A stretch of 64,000 bases of DNA. It comes from Caulobacter sp. NIBR1757. GTDB lineage: Bacteria > Pseudomonadota > Alphaproteobacteria > Caulobacterales > Caulobacteraceae. Below the pieces are notes generated by a model. The model was given only the letters and a program-made list of their open reading frames with translations. It ran no database searches and was not told the DNA's origin. The stretch is from contig NZ_CP115463.1 of the NCBI RefSeq assembly GCF_027912495.1, forward strand, positions 868,001 to 932,000, written 5' to 3'. Of this stretch, positions 43,264 to 51,966 are shown one piece after another (position 1 is the stretch's first letter; every line of letters starts with the position of its first letter). Position numbers and translations under genes: made by a program.

Positions 43264-44598
43264 ATGACCCTCGCCCTCCTCGGCTTCGCGATGATCGCCG
43301 TCTTCATGACCCTGGTCATGACCCGGCGGATGACCGCCGTCGTCGCCCTGATCATCGTCCCCATCGTCTTCGCCCTGTTCGCCGGGGCCGGCCCGGGTGT
43401 CGGGGCGATGATGCTCAAGGGGCTGGCCCAGACCGCCCCGACGGCGATCATGCTGATGTTCGCCATCCTCTACTTCGGGGTGATGATCGACGCCGGCCTG
43501 TTCCAGCCCCTGGTCCGCCGCATCGTCGCCTGGGCCGGCGAGAACCCGGTCAAGCTGATGCTCGGCCACGTCGCCCTGGTGGCCATCGTCGGCCTCGACG
43601 GCGACGGTACGACCACCATCCTCGTCGCCGTATCGGCCCTGCTGCCGGTCTATCGAAAGCTCGGCATCGACATCCTGAAGTTCGCCGTCCTCGGCTCCCT
43701 GACCTTCATCCTGATGAACATGAGCCCCTGGGGCGGTCCCGCCGCCCGGGTCGCCGCCTCGCTGAAGATCGATCCGTCCGAGCTCTTCATCCCCATGCTG
43801 CCCGTGGTCGGCGCGGGCCTGGCCTCGGTCTTCGCCCTGGCCTGGTGGTTCGGCCGTCAGGAGCGTGCCCGCCTGGCAAAAGCCCCCGTCGCGGTCCCCG
43901 CCGACGACGCGCCCGACATTTCCGACAGCGCCCTGGCCGGCGCCTTCCGTAGCGACCCGGCCGCCCTGCGTCCCGGGCTGATCTGGCTCAACTTCAGTCT
44001 CACCGCCGTCCTCATGGTCGCCGTGGTCCTGCGCCTCGCCCCCCTGCCGGCCCTGTTCATGGCCGGCGCCGCCCTGGCCCTGGCCATCAACTACCCGCGC
44101 CTGGCCGACCAGCGCGACCGGCTGATCTCCCATGCCGGCAATGTGCTCAGCGTCGGGGTCATGGTCCTGGCCGCCGGCGCCTTCACCGGCGTCATGACCG
44201 AGACCGGCATGATCAAGGCCATGGCCGATTCCATCCTCACCGTCCTGCCGCCCGAGGTCGGGCCCTTCCTCGCGCCGATCACCGCCCTGATCAGCATCCC
44301 GGCCAACTTCCTGCTCTCGGCCGACGCCTGGTACTTCGGCGTCCTGCCGGTCATCGCCGAGACGGCCGCCCCCTACGGCGTCACACCCGAACAGATCGGC
44401 CGCGCCTCCCTGATGGGCGGCCCGGTGCATTCGCTCAGCCCCCTGGTCGCCGCCGTCTATCTCAAATGCGCCCTGCTCGACATCGAACTGGCCGACCTGC
44501 AGCGCTACGCCTGGAAGTACGCGCTCGGCCTTTGCGGCGTGCTGATCGCGGCGGCTCTGCTGTTCGGGGTCATTCCGCTGGTCGCCGCCTATCCTTGA
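43264..44598 (+). CDS. CitMHS family organic-acid transporter
   Basis: A 444-residue inner-membrane protein with 11-12 helices. The family pattern is MTLALLGFAMIAVFMTLVMTRRMTAVVALIIVPIVFAL, GVMIDAGLFQPLVRRIV, VGLDGDGTTTILVAVSALLP, MNMSPWGGPAARVAASL and GPVHSLSPLVAAVYLKCALLDIEL. CitMHS proteins import metal-complexed citrate or related tri- and dicarboxylates with protons. It closes an operon with the AtuA-type and DUF4387 genes, which suggests that the pathway's substrate is a polycarboxylate or similar acid. Confidence 0.92.
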   Translation: MTLALLGFAMIAVFMTLVMTRRMTAVVALIIVPIVFALFAGAGPGVGAMMLKGLAQTAPTAIMLMFAILYFGVMIDAGLFQPLVRRIVAWAGENPVKLMLGHVALVAIVGLDGDGTTTILVAVSALLPVYRKLGIDILKFAVLGSLTFILMNMSPWGGPAARVAASLKIDPSELFIPMLPVVGAGLASVFALAWWFGRQERARLAKAPVAVPADDAPDISDSALAGAFRSDPAALRPGLIWLNFSLTAVLMVAVVLRLAPLPALFMAGAALALAINYPRLADQRDRLISHAGNVLSVGVMVLAAGAFTGVMTETGMIKAMADSILTVLPPEVGPFLAPITALISIPANFLLSADAWYFGVLPVIAETAAPYGVTPEQIGRASLMGGPVHSLSPLVAAVYLKCALLDIELADLQRYAWKYALGLCGVLIAAALLFGVIPLVAAYP

Positions 44599-44639
44599 CG
44601 AGCGGCGTCATCTGTCATAATTATTACGACAGATGACGC
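44595..44639 (+). promoter_or_regulatory. Promoter and 35-base palindromic operator of the RES-Xre module
   Basis: A perfect 12-base inverted repeat, GCGTCATCTGTC (44605-44616) and GACAGATGACGC (44628-44639), surrounds the AT-rich centre ATAATTATTAC. A -35-like TTGACG lies at 44595-44600, overlapping the CitMHS stop, and the AT centre (CATAAT or TAATTA) sits at the right distance for a -10. The repeat thus covers the promoter, as expected for repression by the antitoxin. It could also serve as a hairpin that ends the CitMHS transcript. Confidence 0.75.
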
Positions 44640-44674
44640 ACGGCCTTCCGCAAGGCCCATGCGGGGAGATGACA

Positions 44675-45238
44675 ATGTCCGCCAAGGCCCGGGTCCGGAA
44701 GACTGCCGCCAAGGACATCCAGCACCCGGGATCGTTCGAAACGCGGTCTGCCCCCGCGCTATCCGCGGGCTTCGAGGAAGCGGCCGGCGCCGCCACCTAC
44801 GCTGTCGGCCCCGCCGATCTGCTCGGCGGTCGCCGCTTCCTTGGCCGCGAGGTCGGCAACAACCTCGACGCCCATGACCTGATCGTCGAGGGCCTGCCCA
44901 CCCGCGCCCTGGGCCACCTGATCGACGGCCTGTCGCAGCTGGGTCTCTCTGACTCCCTAGACAAGGCCGTCGGCATCAGCCTGCGCACCTGGCAGCGACG
45001 GCGCGAGGAACCGGCCCGGCTGCTCAGCCCCGAGCAAAGCGGCCGTACCTGGAAGTTCGCCGAAATCCTCGCTCACGCCACGGCGGTGTTCGGCTCTCAG
45101 GCTGAAGCCGAGGCCTGGCTGGAACGGCCGGCCATGGGGCTGAACCAGCGGCGGCCGATTGACCTGCTCGCCACCTCGGCCGGCGTCGAACTGGTCGAAA
45201 CCCACCTCTACCGCATCGAGTACGGCGTCTACATGTGA
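44675..45238 (+). CDS. Xre/MbcA/ParS-type antitoxin (DUF2384)
   Basis: A 187-residue antitoxin. An Arg/Lys-rich, likely flexible N-terminus is followed by a helix-turn-helix region (ALGHLIDGLSQLGLSDSLDKAVGISLRTWQRRRE) and the C-terminal DUF2384 toxin-binding domain (EILAHATAVFGSQAEAEAWLERPAMGLNQRRPIDLLATSAG, HLYRIEYGVY). The ATG at 44675 is 6 bases after GGGGAG; an ATG at 44669 is too close to that site. The stop overlaps the toxin start by 4 bases. Confidence 0.93.
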   Translation: MSAKARVRKTAAKDIQHPGSFETRSAPALSAGFEEAAGAATYAVGPADLLGGRRFLGREVGNNLDAHDLIVEGLPTRALGHLIDGLSQLGLSDSLDKAVGISLRTWQRRREEPARLLSPEQSGRTWKFAEILAHATAVFGSQAEAEAWLERPAMGLNQRRPIDLLATSAGVELVETHLYRIEYGVYM

Positions 45239-45759
45239 CGCCGCTGCCGACGGTTCTCGCCAGCCGCCTGGAGTCCGAGGACGCCCTCGTCGCCTGGCGC
45301 CTCGACCAGGCCCGCTTTGCGCGGACCTGGGACAGCGGCGAGGGGGCCTTTCAGGTCGGCGGCCGGTGGAACAGCGCTGGCGTCCAGGCGGTCTATGCCA
45401 GCCTCGACCCGGCGGTGGTCATTCTGGAGGTCGCCGCCCATGCGGGCTTCAGAACCCTCGACACCGTGCCCCATGTCCTCAGTTCGCTGACCATCGCCGA
45501 CCCATCCCTGGTCCATGTCGTCAGGCCCGAAGACCTGCCCAACCAGGCCTGGATCAGGCCCGGTGTTCCCGGGGCTGGCCAGCAGGCGTTCGGCGACGCC
45601 CTGCTGGCGGCCAATCCCTTTGTCCTCTTTCCCAGCGTCACCTCCAGCCACAGCTGGAACCTGGTCTTCACCCCCGCCCGCGCCGCCGGTCTCTACGCCC
45701 TGCGCGGCCAGGAACCCTTCGCCCTCGACACCCGGCTGCATCCGCCGGTCAGGCCTTGA
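45235..45759 (+). CDS. RES-domain toxin (NAD+-degrading family)
   Basis: A 174-residue RES-domain protein. Family positions are visible in WRLDQARFA, GGRWNSAGVQAVYASLDPAVVILEVAAHAGF and a C-terminal SHSWNLVFTP. In studied members (MbcT, ParT, Res) the conserved Arg, Tyr, Glu and Ser act on NAD+ or ADP-ribosylate targets, halting growth. The start overlaps the antitoxin stop (ATGTGACG region), the standard order for these modules. Confidence 0.92.
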   Translation: MTPLPTVLASRLESEDALVAWRLDQARFARTWDSGEGAFQVGGRWNSAGVQAVYASLDPAVVILEVAAHAGFRTLDTVPHVLSSLTIADPSLVHVVRPEDLPNQAWIRPGVPGAGQQAFGDALLAANPFVLFPSVTSSHSWNLVFTPARAAGLYALRGQEPFALDTRLHPPVRP

Positions 45760-45775
45760 GCGTGCTCGCGCCAGG

Positions 45776-46795
45776 CTAGCCGATCGGTCCCGGCTCCGCG
45801 CCCACCGTATCGTTCGGCGCCTGGGCGTCATCGATCAGTCCGGCGGCCAGAACGCAGGTCACGCCCTCCGGCCCGAAGACCAGTTCCGCCCGCCCACCGG
45901 GCTGGCTGGCGAAGGCGCTTCGCAGCATCCGTGAGCCGAAGCCCGTTCGGGTCGGCTGGACCACCGGCGGCCCGCCGCGCTTCTTCCACATCAGCACCAG
46001 GTGCCGCGCCCCGTTGCCGTCATGCGCCAGGTTCCAGGCGATCTCGACCCGGCCCTCTGCGACGCTCAGGGCGCCGTACTTCAGGGCGTTGGTGACCAGC
46101 TCATGCAGCGACATCGACAGGGTGACCGCCTGCGACGGGTGCAGCCGCACCGGCGGCCCCTCCAGCGCGAACGGCGAGGGGGCGCGGTCGTGCGGAGCCA
46201 GCACGTCGGCGATCAGGACATCGAGATCGGCTCCGGCCCAGCTTTCGCTGACCAGCACATTGTGAGCCCGGGCCAGGGCGACCAGCCGATCGGCCAGGTC
46301 GCCGCGCACATGGCCATCGACGCCGGCGCCGCGCAGGGTCTGCTCGACGATCGACTGCACCGTGGCCAGGGTGTTCTTGACCCGGTGATTCAGCTCGTTG
46401 AGCAGCAGCACCCGCTGGTCCTCAGCCCGCTTGGCCGCCGTCTCGTCGCGGAAGATCTTGACCAGCTGCCGGTGGCCGTCGGTCATCGGGATGGTCAGGC
46501 CGTTGGCCCAGAACTTCCCGCCGTCCTTGCGTTGGTGCCAGCGGCTGTCTTCGGCGCGGCCCAGTTTCAGGGCGGTCTCGATCTCGATGTCGGCGCTGCC
46601 GGCCACCCGGTCGGGCTCGGTGAACAGCACGCTCAGGTGCCGGCCGACGACATCCTCCGCCGCATAGCCGGTCAGGGTCTGGGCGTCGCCCAGCCAGTTG
46701 GTGATCGTCCCGTCCCGCTCGAAGGTCAGCACGCCATAGCCCCGCATGTTGCTGAGGATCAGGGCGGCAAGGTCGGGGTCGGACTTGAAGGGCAT
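45776..46795 (-). CDS. PAS-HWE sensor histidine kinase
   Basis: A 339-residue soluble kinase. An N-terminal PAS domain (NMRGYGVLTFERDGTITNWLGDAQTLTGY, then WHQRKDGGKFWANGL) precedes the HWE dimerisation domain with phospho-acceptor His in LLNELNHRVKNTLATVQSI. The ATP domain has LHELVTNALKYGALS and the HWE-type WKKRGGPPVVQPTRTGFGSRML. HWE kinases often act in light, general stress or cell-surface signalling, passing phosphate to stand-alone receiver proteins; no response regulator is next to it. A GTG at 46822 would add nine residues. Confidence 0.9.
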   Translation of the reverse strand: MPFKSDPDLAALILSNMRGYGVLTFERDGTITNWLGDAQTLTGYAAEDVVGRHLSVLFTEPDRVAGSADIEIETALKLGRAEDSRWHQRKDGGKFWANGLTIPMTDGHRQLVKIFRDETAAKRAEDQRVLLLNELNHRVKNTLATVQSIVEQTLRGAGVDGHVRGDLADRLVALARAHNVLVSESWAGADLDVLIADVLAPHDRAPSPFALEGPPVRLHPSQAVTLSMSLHELVTNALKYGALSVAEGRVEIAWNLAHDGNGARHLVLMWKKRGGPPVVQPTRTGFGSRMLRSAFASQPGGRAELVFGPEGVTCVLAAGLIDDAQAPNDTVGAEPGPIG

Positions 46796-46865
46796 GACGG
46801 GTCCAGCGGGGGGCGTCGGCACAACGCCCGACGACCCGGAAAAGCTTCACGCCTTCGCCGCGCGC

Positions 46866-47105
46866 CTAGTCCTCGACCTTGGTGTCCGGCCGGTCGCTGC
46901 CGTCGGCGATCTCCTCGTGCCACTGGCCCTTCTCGTCCTCATAGACGATGCCCGTGGTCTCGCCGCCCAGCTGCTGCTCGCCCGCCGCCCGCCTGGCCGC
47001 CGCGGCCGCCTCGTCATGCGTCCGGAAGGTTTCCGAGAAGGTGCCGCCCGCCTTGTAGGCCCAGCCTCCGTCATGCTCGACGATCTCATAGGTGACGGTG
47101 GTCAT
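46866..47105 (-). CDS. DUF2188-like small protein
   Basis: A 79-residue protein, MTTVTYEIVEHDGGWAYKAGG followed by TFRTHDEAAAAARRAAGEQ and IVYEDEKGQWHEEI. The pattern of a GWAYK strand, a DEAAAAARRAA helix and a final strand is that of DUF2188, a family of unknown role. RBS GGAGAG lies upstream of the ATG at 47105. Its upstream region contains a 24-base palindrome. Confidence 0.8.
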   Translation of the reverse strand: MTTVTYEIVEHDGGWAYKAGGTFSETFRTHDEAAAAARRAAGEQQLGGETTGIVYEDEKGQWHEEIADGSDRPDTKVED

Positions 47106-47478
47106 GGCTCTCTCCTGTGGCTGCCGGGTCAGTAAGCGCCCAGAGCGGCGTGGGTTGCAACGCCCGGAATTTTACCCGGGTATAATTCCCGCGGGTCCGC
47201 CGGCGCCTTGTCCGAACCTGTCGCCACGCCGCCCCACCTTCGTCCCATCCGAACCCACCGCCGCCCCACCCGCCCCCCACCGCCTGTCCCCCGAAAGCCC
47301 ACCGCCGCACCGCCCGTCACCCCCGAAAAACCTCAAGTCTTTCAAAGCTAAAGGCGATTCCACCCGCTGGCGGCGCCGACGATGCGATACAATGGTGGGC
47401 CGCTTCGATAACGGTGGCGAAGCCTTGACCGCGGTTGGGCTGATTGACCTCTCCTGCCGCAATCGTTAGCCCAGCCCC
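47106..47478. other. Divergent intergenic region, C-rich, with palindrome
   Basis: These 373 bases separate the leftward DUF2188-like gene from the rightward HAD gene. Apart from the palindrome at 47166-47189 there is a strongly C-rich stretch (47210-47330) with many CCGCCCCACC-like units. Open frames across it show no protein features. The stretch 47330-47470 is lower in GC and probably holds the HAD gene promoter. Confidence 0.6.
47166..47189. promoter_or_regulatory. 24-base palindrome with -10 boxes on both strands
   Basis: GGAATTTTACCC and GGGTATAATTCC form a near-perfect palindrome (22 of 24 positions) centred on CCCGGG. The plus strand carries TATAAT at 47181-47186 and the minus strand TAAAAT at 47169-47174. 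It lies 60 bases upstream of the DUF2188-like gene and could be both operator and promoter. Confidence 0.55.
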
Positions 47479-48339
47479 ATGACCGACCTGCCTGCCGGCC
47501 TTTCCGCCCTTGCCGACCGCTACGACGTCCTGCTCAGCGACGTCTGGGGCGTCATCCACAACGGCCGTGAGAGCTTCCCGGACGCCTGCGCCGCCCTGGT
47601 CCGCTGGCGGGCCGAGGTCGGCCCCGTCGTCCTGATCTCCAACTCCCCCCGCCCGGCCAGCGACGTCATCTCACAGCTCGACAGCCTGGGCGTGCCGCGC
47701 GAGGCCTGGAGCGCCTTCGTCACCAGCGGCGACGCCACCCGCCTGCTCCTGGCGCCGCGGGCCCCGGGACCGATGTGGAAGATCGGGCCGGCCAAGGACC
47801 TTGTGCTATATGAGGGCCTGGGCCTCGAGCTGGCCGAGGCGGACCAGGCGGCCTTCGTCTCGGTGACCGGTCCCGACAACGACGATGTCGAGACCCCGGA
47901 AGATTACCGCGAACGGCTGATGGCGGCGGCGGCGCGCGGCCTGCCGCTGATCTGCGCCAACCCCGACATAGTGGTGCAGAAGGGTGACAAGCTGATCTAC
48001 TGCGGCGGGGCCCTGGCCGACCTCTACGCCAGGCTGGGCGGCGAGGTGCTGATGGCCGGCAAGCCGTTCACGCCGATCTACGAACTCAGCCTGGCCGAGG
48101 GCGAAGCCCTGCTGGGCAAGCCGCTCGACCGGTCGCGGGTGCTCTGCATCGGCGACGGCGTCATCACCGATGTGAAGGGCGCCGCCGACCATGGGATGGA
48201 CTGCCTGTTCGTCGCCCAGGGCATCCACGGGGTGAAGGCGCTGGGCGCCGACGGCAGGCTGGACCCGGACAAGGTCGCCGGCCTGCTGGCCGAAGAAGGC
48301 CAGACGGCCGCCTACGCCATGGCCGATCTGGTCTGGTAA
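47479..48339 (+). CDS. HAD-superfamily hydrolase, class IIA (TIGR01459 type)
   Basis: A 286-residue phosphatase-like protein. HAD motif I is YDVLLSDVWGVIHNG, motif II VVLISNSPRPASDV, the class II cap occupies the middle, and motif IV is VLCIGDGVITDVKGAADHGMD. The nucleophile Asp and the general acid position are seen as DVW rather than DxD: the second position is usually Asp in HAD phosphatases, and here DVWGV is typical of the TIGR01459 group. Its substrate is unknown. It is followed by MaoC hydratase and ribF genes in one likely operon. Confidence 0.9.
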   Translation: MTDLPAGLSALADRYDVLLSDVWGVIHNGRESFPDACAALVRWRAEVGPVVLISNSPRPASDVISQLDSLGVPREAWSAFVTSGDATRLLLAPRAPGPMWKIGPAKDLVLYEGLGLELAEADQAAFVSVTGPDNDDVETPEDYRERLMAAAARGLPLICANPDIVVQKGDKLIYCGGALADLYARLGGEVLMAGKPFTPIYELSLAEGEALLGKPLDRSRVLCIGDGVITDVKGAADHGMDCLFVAQGIHGVKALGADGRLDPDKVAGLLAEEGQTAAYAMADLVW

Positions 48340-48352
48340 TCAGGAGATGACG

Positions 48353-48772
48353 ATGCAGGGCCTGTTCCTCGAAGACCTCACCATCGGCCAGTCGGCGCAG
48401 ATGACCCGCACCGCCGACGAGCGCACCGTTCAGCTGTTCGCCGAGGTCAGCGGCGACAACAACCCGCTGCACCTGGACGAGGCCTACGCCGAGACCACCC
48501 AGTTCAAGGGCCGCATCGCCCATGGCATGCTCTCCGCCGCCTATATCTCGGCGGTGATCGGCACGCAGCTGCCGGGCCCCGGCGCGGTCTACATGGGCCA
48601 GACCCTCAGCTTCCGCCGCCCCGTCCGCATCGGCGACGAGGTCCTCACCGTCTGCACGATCAAGGAGATCGACGCCGACAAAGGCCGGGTCACCATCGAC
48701 ACCGTCTGCTCGGTGAACGGCAAGGCGGTGCTGACCGGCGAGGCCCTGATCCTGGCCCCCAAGCGCGGATGA
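48353..48772 (+). CDS. MaoC-like (R)-specific enoyl-CoA hydratase
   Basis: A 139-residue hot-dog-fold protein of the PhaJ/MaoC group. The catalytic region is FAEVSGDNNPLHLDEAYAETTQFKGRIAHGML, which contains the Asp-His pair of the hydratase motif. It supplies or removes (R)-3-hydroxyacyl-CoA in beta-oxidation or polyhydroxyalkanoate synthesis. The ATG at 48353 is 6 bases after AGGAG; 48347 also fits but is too close. Its stop overlaps the ribF start (ATGA). Confidence 0.93.
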   Translation: MQGLFLEDLTIGQSAQMTRTADERTVQLFAEVSGDNNPLHLDEAYAETTQFKGRIAHGMLSAAYISAVIGTQLPGPGAVYMGQTLSFRRPVRIGDEVLTVCTIKEIDADKGRVTIDTVCSVNGKAVLTGEALILAPKRG

Positions 48773-49704
48773 GCCTGAGGATCGTCCATGGCTGGAAGTC
48801 ACTGGACCCCGCCGATCGCGGGGCCTCGGTGGCGCTTGGCAACTTCGATGGCGTGCACCTTGGCCACCAGGCGGTGATCGGCCAGGCGGCCGCGGCCGCC
48901 AGGGCCTGCGACTGCCCGCTGGGGGTGATCACCTTCGATCCCCACCCGCGCCGCCTGTTCCATCCCGACGAGCCCAGCTTCCGCCTGATGACCCTCGACC
49001 AGCAGGCCCGGGCCCTGGAGGCGCAGGGGGTGAGCCGCCTCTACGTCCTCAACTTCGACTTCGAGATGGCCAGCTTCTCGGACCGCGAATTCGCCCAGTT
49101 CGTCCTCCACGAGGGCCTTGGCGTGAAGCATGTCGCCGTCGGCTTCGACATCAGCTTCGGCAAGGGCCGCACCGGCAGCCCGGCCCTGATGAAGGCCTAC
49201 GGCGAGGCCTTCGGCTTCGGCGTCTCGGTCGCGGAAGCCGTGGGGGAGGGCGAGGGCAAGTTCAGCTCCACCGGCGTTCGCCAGGCCCTGCGCGACGGCC
49301 GACCCGAGGACGCCGCCGCCATCCTGGGCCGCCCCTTCGCCATCGAGGGCGTCGTGCGCCGCGGTCAGCAGCTGGGCCGCCAGCTCGGCTTCCCGACCGC
49401 CAACGTCTTCATGGCCGACTATGTGACGCCGCGCCTCGGCGTCTACGCCACTCGCACCCGCCTGCCGGGCGGCCGCCTGCTCCCCGGCGTCGCCAACATC
49501 GGGAAGAACCCCACGACGGGCGAGGTCGAGACCCGGCTCGAGGTCTGGATCTTCGACTTCGACGAGGACCTGTATGGCCAGGTTATCGAGACGGAACTCG
49601 TCGCCTTCCTTCGGCCGGAGGAGAAGTTCGGGAGCATCGAACTGATGGTCGAGCAGATCCACAGGGATGAGGCCGCCGCCCGCCAAATCCTCCTTCGCCC
49701 GTAG
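48769..49704 (+). CDS. ribF: Bifunctional riboflavin kinase / FAD synthetase
   Basis: A 311-residue protein that makes FMN and then FAD. The nucleotidyl transferase domain has the signature ALGNFDGVHLGHQAVI and FDPHPRRLF. The kinase domain has GRQLGFPTANVFM and GVANIGKNPTTG followed by ETRLEVWIFDFDEDLYG. Location just upstream of the etf genes on the other strand and within a flavoenzyme-rich region is consistent but not informative about regulation. Confidence 0.96.
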   Translation: MSLRIVHGWKSLDPADRGASVALGNFDGVHLGHQAVIGQAAAAARACDCPLGVITFDPHPRRLFHPDEPSFRLMTLDQQARALEAQGVSRLYVLNFDFEMASFSDREFAQFVLHEGLGVKHVAVGFDISFGKGRTGSPALMKAYGEAFGFGVSVAEAVGEGEGKFSSTGVRQALRDGRPEDAAAILGRPFAIEGVVRRGQQLGRQLGFPTANVFMADYVTPRLGVYATRTRLPGGRLLPGVANIGKNPTTGEVETRLEVWIFDFDEDLYGQVIETELVAFLRPEEKFGSIELMVEQIHRDEAAARQILLRP

Positions 49705-49720
49705 GGCGGGGGAGGAATAG

Positions 49721-49750
49721 AAAAAGGGCCGGACGTTTCCGTCCGGCCCT
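49721..49750 (-). terminator. Intrinsic terminator between ribF and etfA
   Basis: An 11-base stem, AGGGCCGGACG (49725-49735) and CGTCCGGCCCT (49740-49750), has AAAAA on its left flank, so on the minus strand the stem is followed by T-run. It therefore terminates the etfBA transcript, 24 bases after the etfA stop, and may also stop ribF transcription. Confidence 0.9.
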
Positions 49751-49774
49751 CGATCTTCAACGGTGAAGGGCTGC

Positions 49775-50707
49775 CTAGCCCAGCGCCGCCATCAGTTCGG
49801 GAACGACCGTCTTGTAATCGCCCACGATGCCGTAGTCGGCGACCTGGAAGATCGGCGCGTCGGCGTCCTTGTTGATGGCCACAATGACCTTCGAGTCCTT
49901 CATGCCGGCGAGGTGCTGGATGGCGCCCGAGATGCCGATGGCGATGTACAGCGCCGGGGCGACGACCTTGCCGGTCTGACCGACCTGGTAGTCGTTCGGG
50001 GCGTAGCCGGCGTCCACAGCCGCGCGCGAGGCGCCGACAGCGGCGCCGAGCTTGTCGGCCAGGGGCTCGATCACCTTGCCGAACTCTTCGGCCGAGCCCA
50101 TGGCGCGACCGCCGGAGACGACGATCTTGGCGGCCGTCAGTTCAGGACGGTCGGACTTGACCATCTCTTCGCTGACGAACCTGGCGCCGCCATCGGCCGT
50201 GCCGGCCGTGGCCGCCTCGACCGAAGCCGAGCCGCCGTCAGCCGCCGCCTTGAAGGCGGTCGGACGAACGGTGATGACCTTCTTGGCGTCCGAGGACTGC
50301 ACGGTCTCCAGCGCGTTGCCGGCGTAGATCGGGCGAACGAAGGTGTTCGCATCGACCACTTCGACGATCTCGCTGATCGGCGCGACGTCCAGATGGGCGG
50401 CGATCCGGGGAGCGTAGTTCTTGCCGCCCGAGGTGGCCGGGATCAGGACGGCGTCGTAGCCGCCCATCAGGCCCTCGACGGTCGAGGCCTGGGCCTCGGC
50501 GACGCCGTGGCCCAGATCGGCGCTGTCGGCCAGCAGGACCTTGCGCACGCCGGCGATCTTGCCGGCGGCGTCGGCGACGGCCTGGGCGCCCGAGCCCATG
50601 ACCAGCACGTCCACGTCGCTCGAAAGCGCGAGGGCGGCGGTGACGGTCTTGTTGGTGGTGTCGCGCAGGTGCGCGTTGTCGTTATCGGCGACGACCAGGA
50701 CGGCCAT
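49775..50707 (-). CDS. etfA: Electron transfer flavoprotein alpha subunit
   Basis: A 310-residue FAD-binding subunit. The N-terminal AANH-like domain is [20 protein letters not shown], and the FAD domain has [69 protein letters not shown] and the final [15 protein letters not shown]. It takes electrons from acyl-CoA dehydrogenases and passes them to ETF-quinone oxidoreductase. It overlaps etfB by one base. Confidence 0.97.
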   Translation of the reverse strand: MAVLVVADNDNAHLRDTTNKTVTAALALSSDVDVLVMGSGAQAVADAAGKIAGVRKVLLADSADLGHGVAEAQASTVEGLMGGYDAVLIPATSGGKNYAPRIAAHLDVAPISEIVEVVDANTFVRPIYAGNALETVQSSDAKKVITVRPTAFKAAADGGSASVEAATAGTADGGARFVSEEMVKSDRPELTAAKIVVSGGRAMGSAEEFGKVIEPLADKLGAAVGASRAAVDAGYAPNDYQVGQTGKVVAPALYIAIGISGAIQHLAGMKDSKVIVAINKDADAPIFQVADYGIVGDYKTVVPELMAALG

Positions 50708-51456
50708 TAGAGCACCCCCGCTTCAGTCTTGAGTTTGGTGACCAGTTCGGCGGCGTTCTCGACCTTGATGCCGGCCGAGCGCTTGGCGGGCTCGGTGACC
50801 TTCACGACCTTGAGGCGCGGCGCGATATCGACCGCGTAGTCGCCGGTGGTCTTCAGGGCGATCTCTTTCTTCTTCGCCTTCATGATGTTCGGCAACGAAG
50901 CGTAGCGCGGTTCGTTGAGGCGCAGGTCGGCGGTGATGACCGCCGGGATCGACACTTCGACGGTCTGCACGCCGCCATCGACCTCGCGGGTCACGGTGGC
51001 CTTGCCGTCGGCGACCTCCACCTTGGCGGCGAAGGTGGCCTGCGGCCAGCCGAGCAGGGCCGAGAGCATCTGGCCGACGGCGTTGTTGTCGCCGTCGATG
51101 GCCTGCTTGCCCATCAGGACCAGGTCGGCCTTCTCCTCTTCGGCCACGGCCTTGAGCAGCTTGGCCACGGCCAGGGGCTCGAGGTCGGCGTCGGACTGCA
51201 CCAGGATGCCGCGGTCACCGCCCATGGCCAGGGCCGTGCGGATGGTTTCCTGGGCCTGGGACGGGCCGATGGAGACGATAACCACCTCGGTGGCGACGCC
51301 TTTTTCCTTCAGACGAACAGCTTCCTCGACCGCGATCTCGCAGAAGGGGTTCATGCTCATCTTGACGTTGGCCAGGTCGACGCCGCTCTGATCGGCCTTG
51401 ACCCGCGCCTTGACGTTATAATCGATTACCCGTTTGACCGGGACCAGCACCTTCAT
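50707..51456 (-). CDS. etfB: Electron transfer flavoprotein beta subunit
   Basis: A 249-residue AMP-binding subunit. It begins [20 protein letters not shown] and contains [41 protein letters not shown] and [17 protein letters not shown]. It pairs with EtfA. It serves the acyl-CoA dehydrogenases at 17850 and 54700. Confidence 0.97.
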   Translation of the reverse strand: MKVLVPVKRVIDYNVKARVKADQSGVDLANVKMSMNPFCEIAVEEAVRLKEKGVATEVVIVSIGPSQAQETIRTALAMGGDRGILVQSDADLEPLAVAKLLKAVAEEEKADLVLMGKQAIDGDNNAVGQMLSALLGWPQATFAAKVEVADGKATVTREVDGGVQTVEVSIPAVITADLRLNEPRYASLPNIMKAKKKEIALKTTGDYAVDIAPRLKVVKVTEPAKRSAGIKVENAAELVTKLKTEAGVL

Positions 51457-51618
51457 GGGTATTGTCCGCCCGTGTTGCGTTGCGAAAAGTCTTGCGCGGT
51501 CAGGCTGATACTAGCTTGGCGGCGCAATGCAAGTTTCCCCAAGGGTCAGGTTGGGCAGAAAAACGCCCACAAAGCCCCGGCTGGCGGGACCCTGGCATTT
51601 CCGCTAGAGCGCTCGGCC

Positions 51619-51966
51619 ATGAGCAACGCCATTACCCGCCTCAAATGGATCTTCCTCGGTCTCTTCGCCATCGGGGTCGTCGGCATCTGGGGCTATCAGA
51701 TCTTCTACGTCTGGCCGGCCAAGAAATGCGCCGGCCAGGAGCGTTGGTGGGACCCCGCCACCCGCACCTGCGCCACCCCCCTCTATATCCCGGCCCTGAC
51801 CGGCCGCCCGGCCGGCGTCAGCCGCGAGGAATGGTCAAAGCGCCAGGCCGCCGCCCAGCAGCAGCGCGACCGCTACGGCGAACGCGCCATGGCCGACCTG
51901 CCCAAGCCCGCGCCGGCCCCGGAAAAGCCCGCCGCCAGGCCGGCGGAAGCCCCGGCCAAAAAATAG
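51619..51966 (+). CDS. Single-pass membrane protein of unknown function
   Basis: A 115-residue protein with one N-terminal membrane helix (WIFLGLFAIGVVGIWGYQIF), a short region with two Cys (KKCAGQERWWDPATRTCATPLYIPA) and an Ala/Pro/Lys-rich tail. It is divergent from etfB and convergent with the adenosyltransferase gene, whose stop it touches. I do not recognise the family. The two cysteines could form a disulfide in the periplasm. Confidence 0.75.
   Translation: MSNAITRLKWIFLGLFAIGVVGIWGYQIFYVWPAKKCAGQERWWDPATRTCATPLYIPALTGRPAGVSREEWSKRQAAAQQQRDRYGERAMADLPKPAPAPEKPAARPAEAPAKK

Noticed and set aside
47086..47469. Several small frames in the C-rich region upstream of the HAD gene
   Set aside because: They consist of Pro/Arg or Gly/Trp low-complexity sequence due to base composition.
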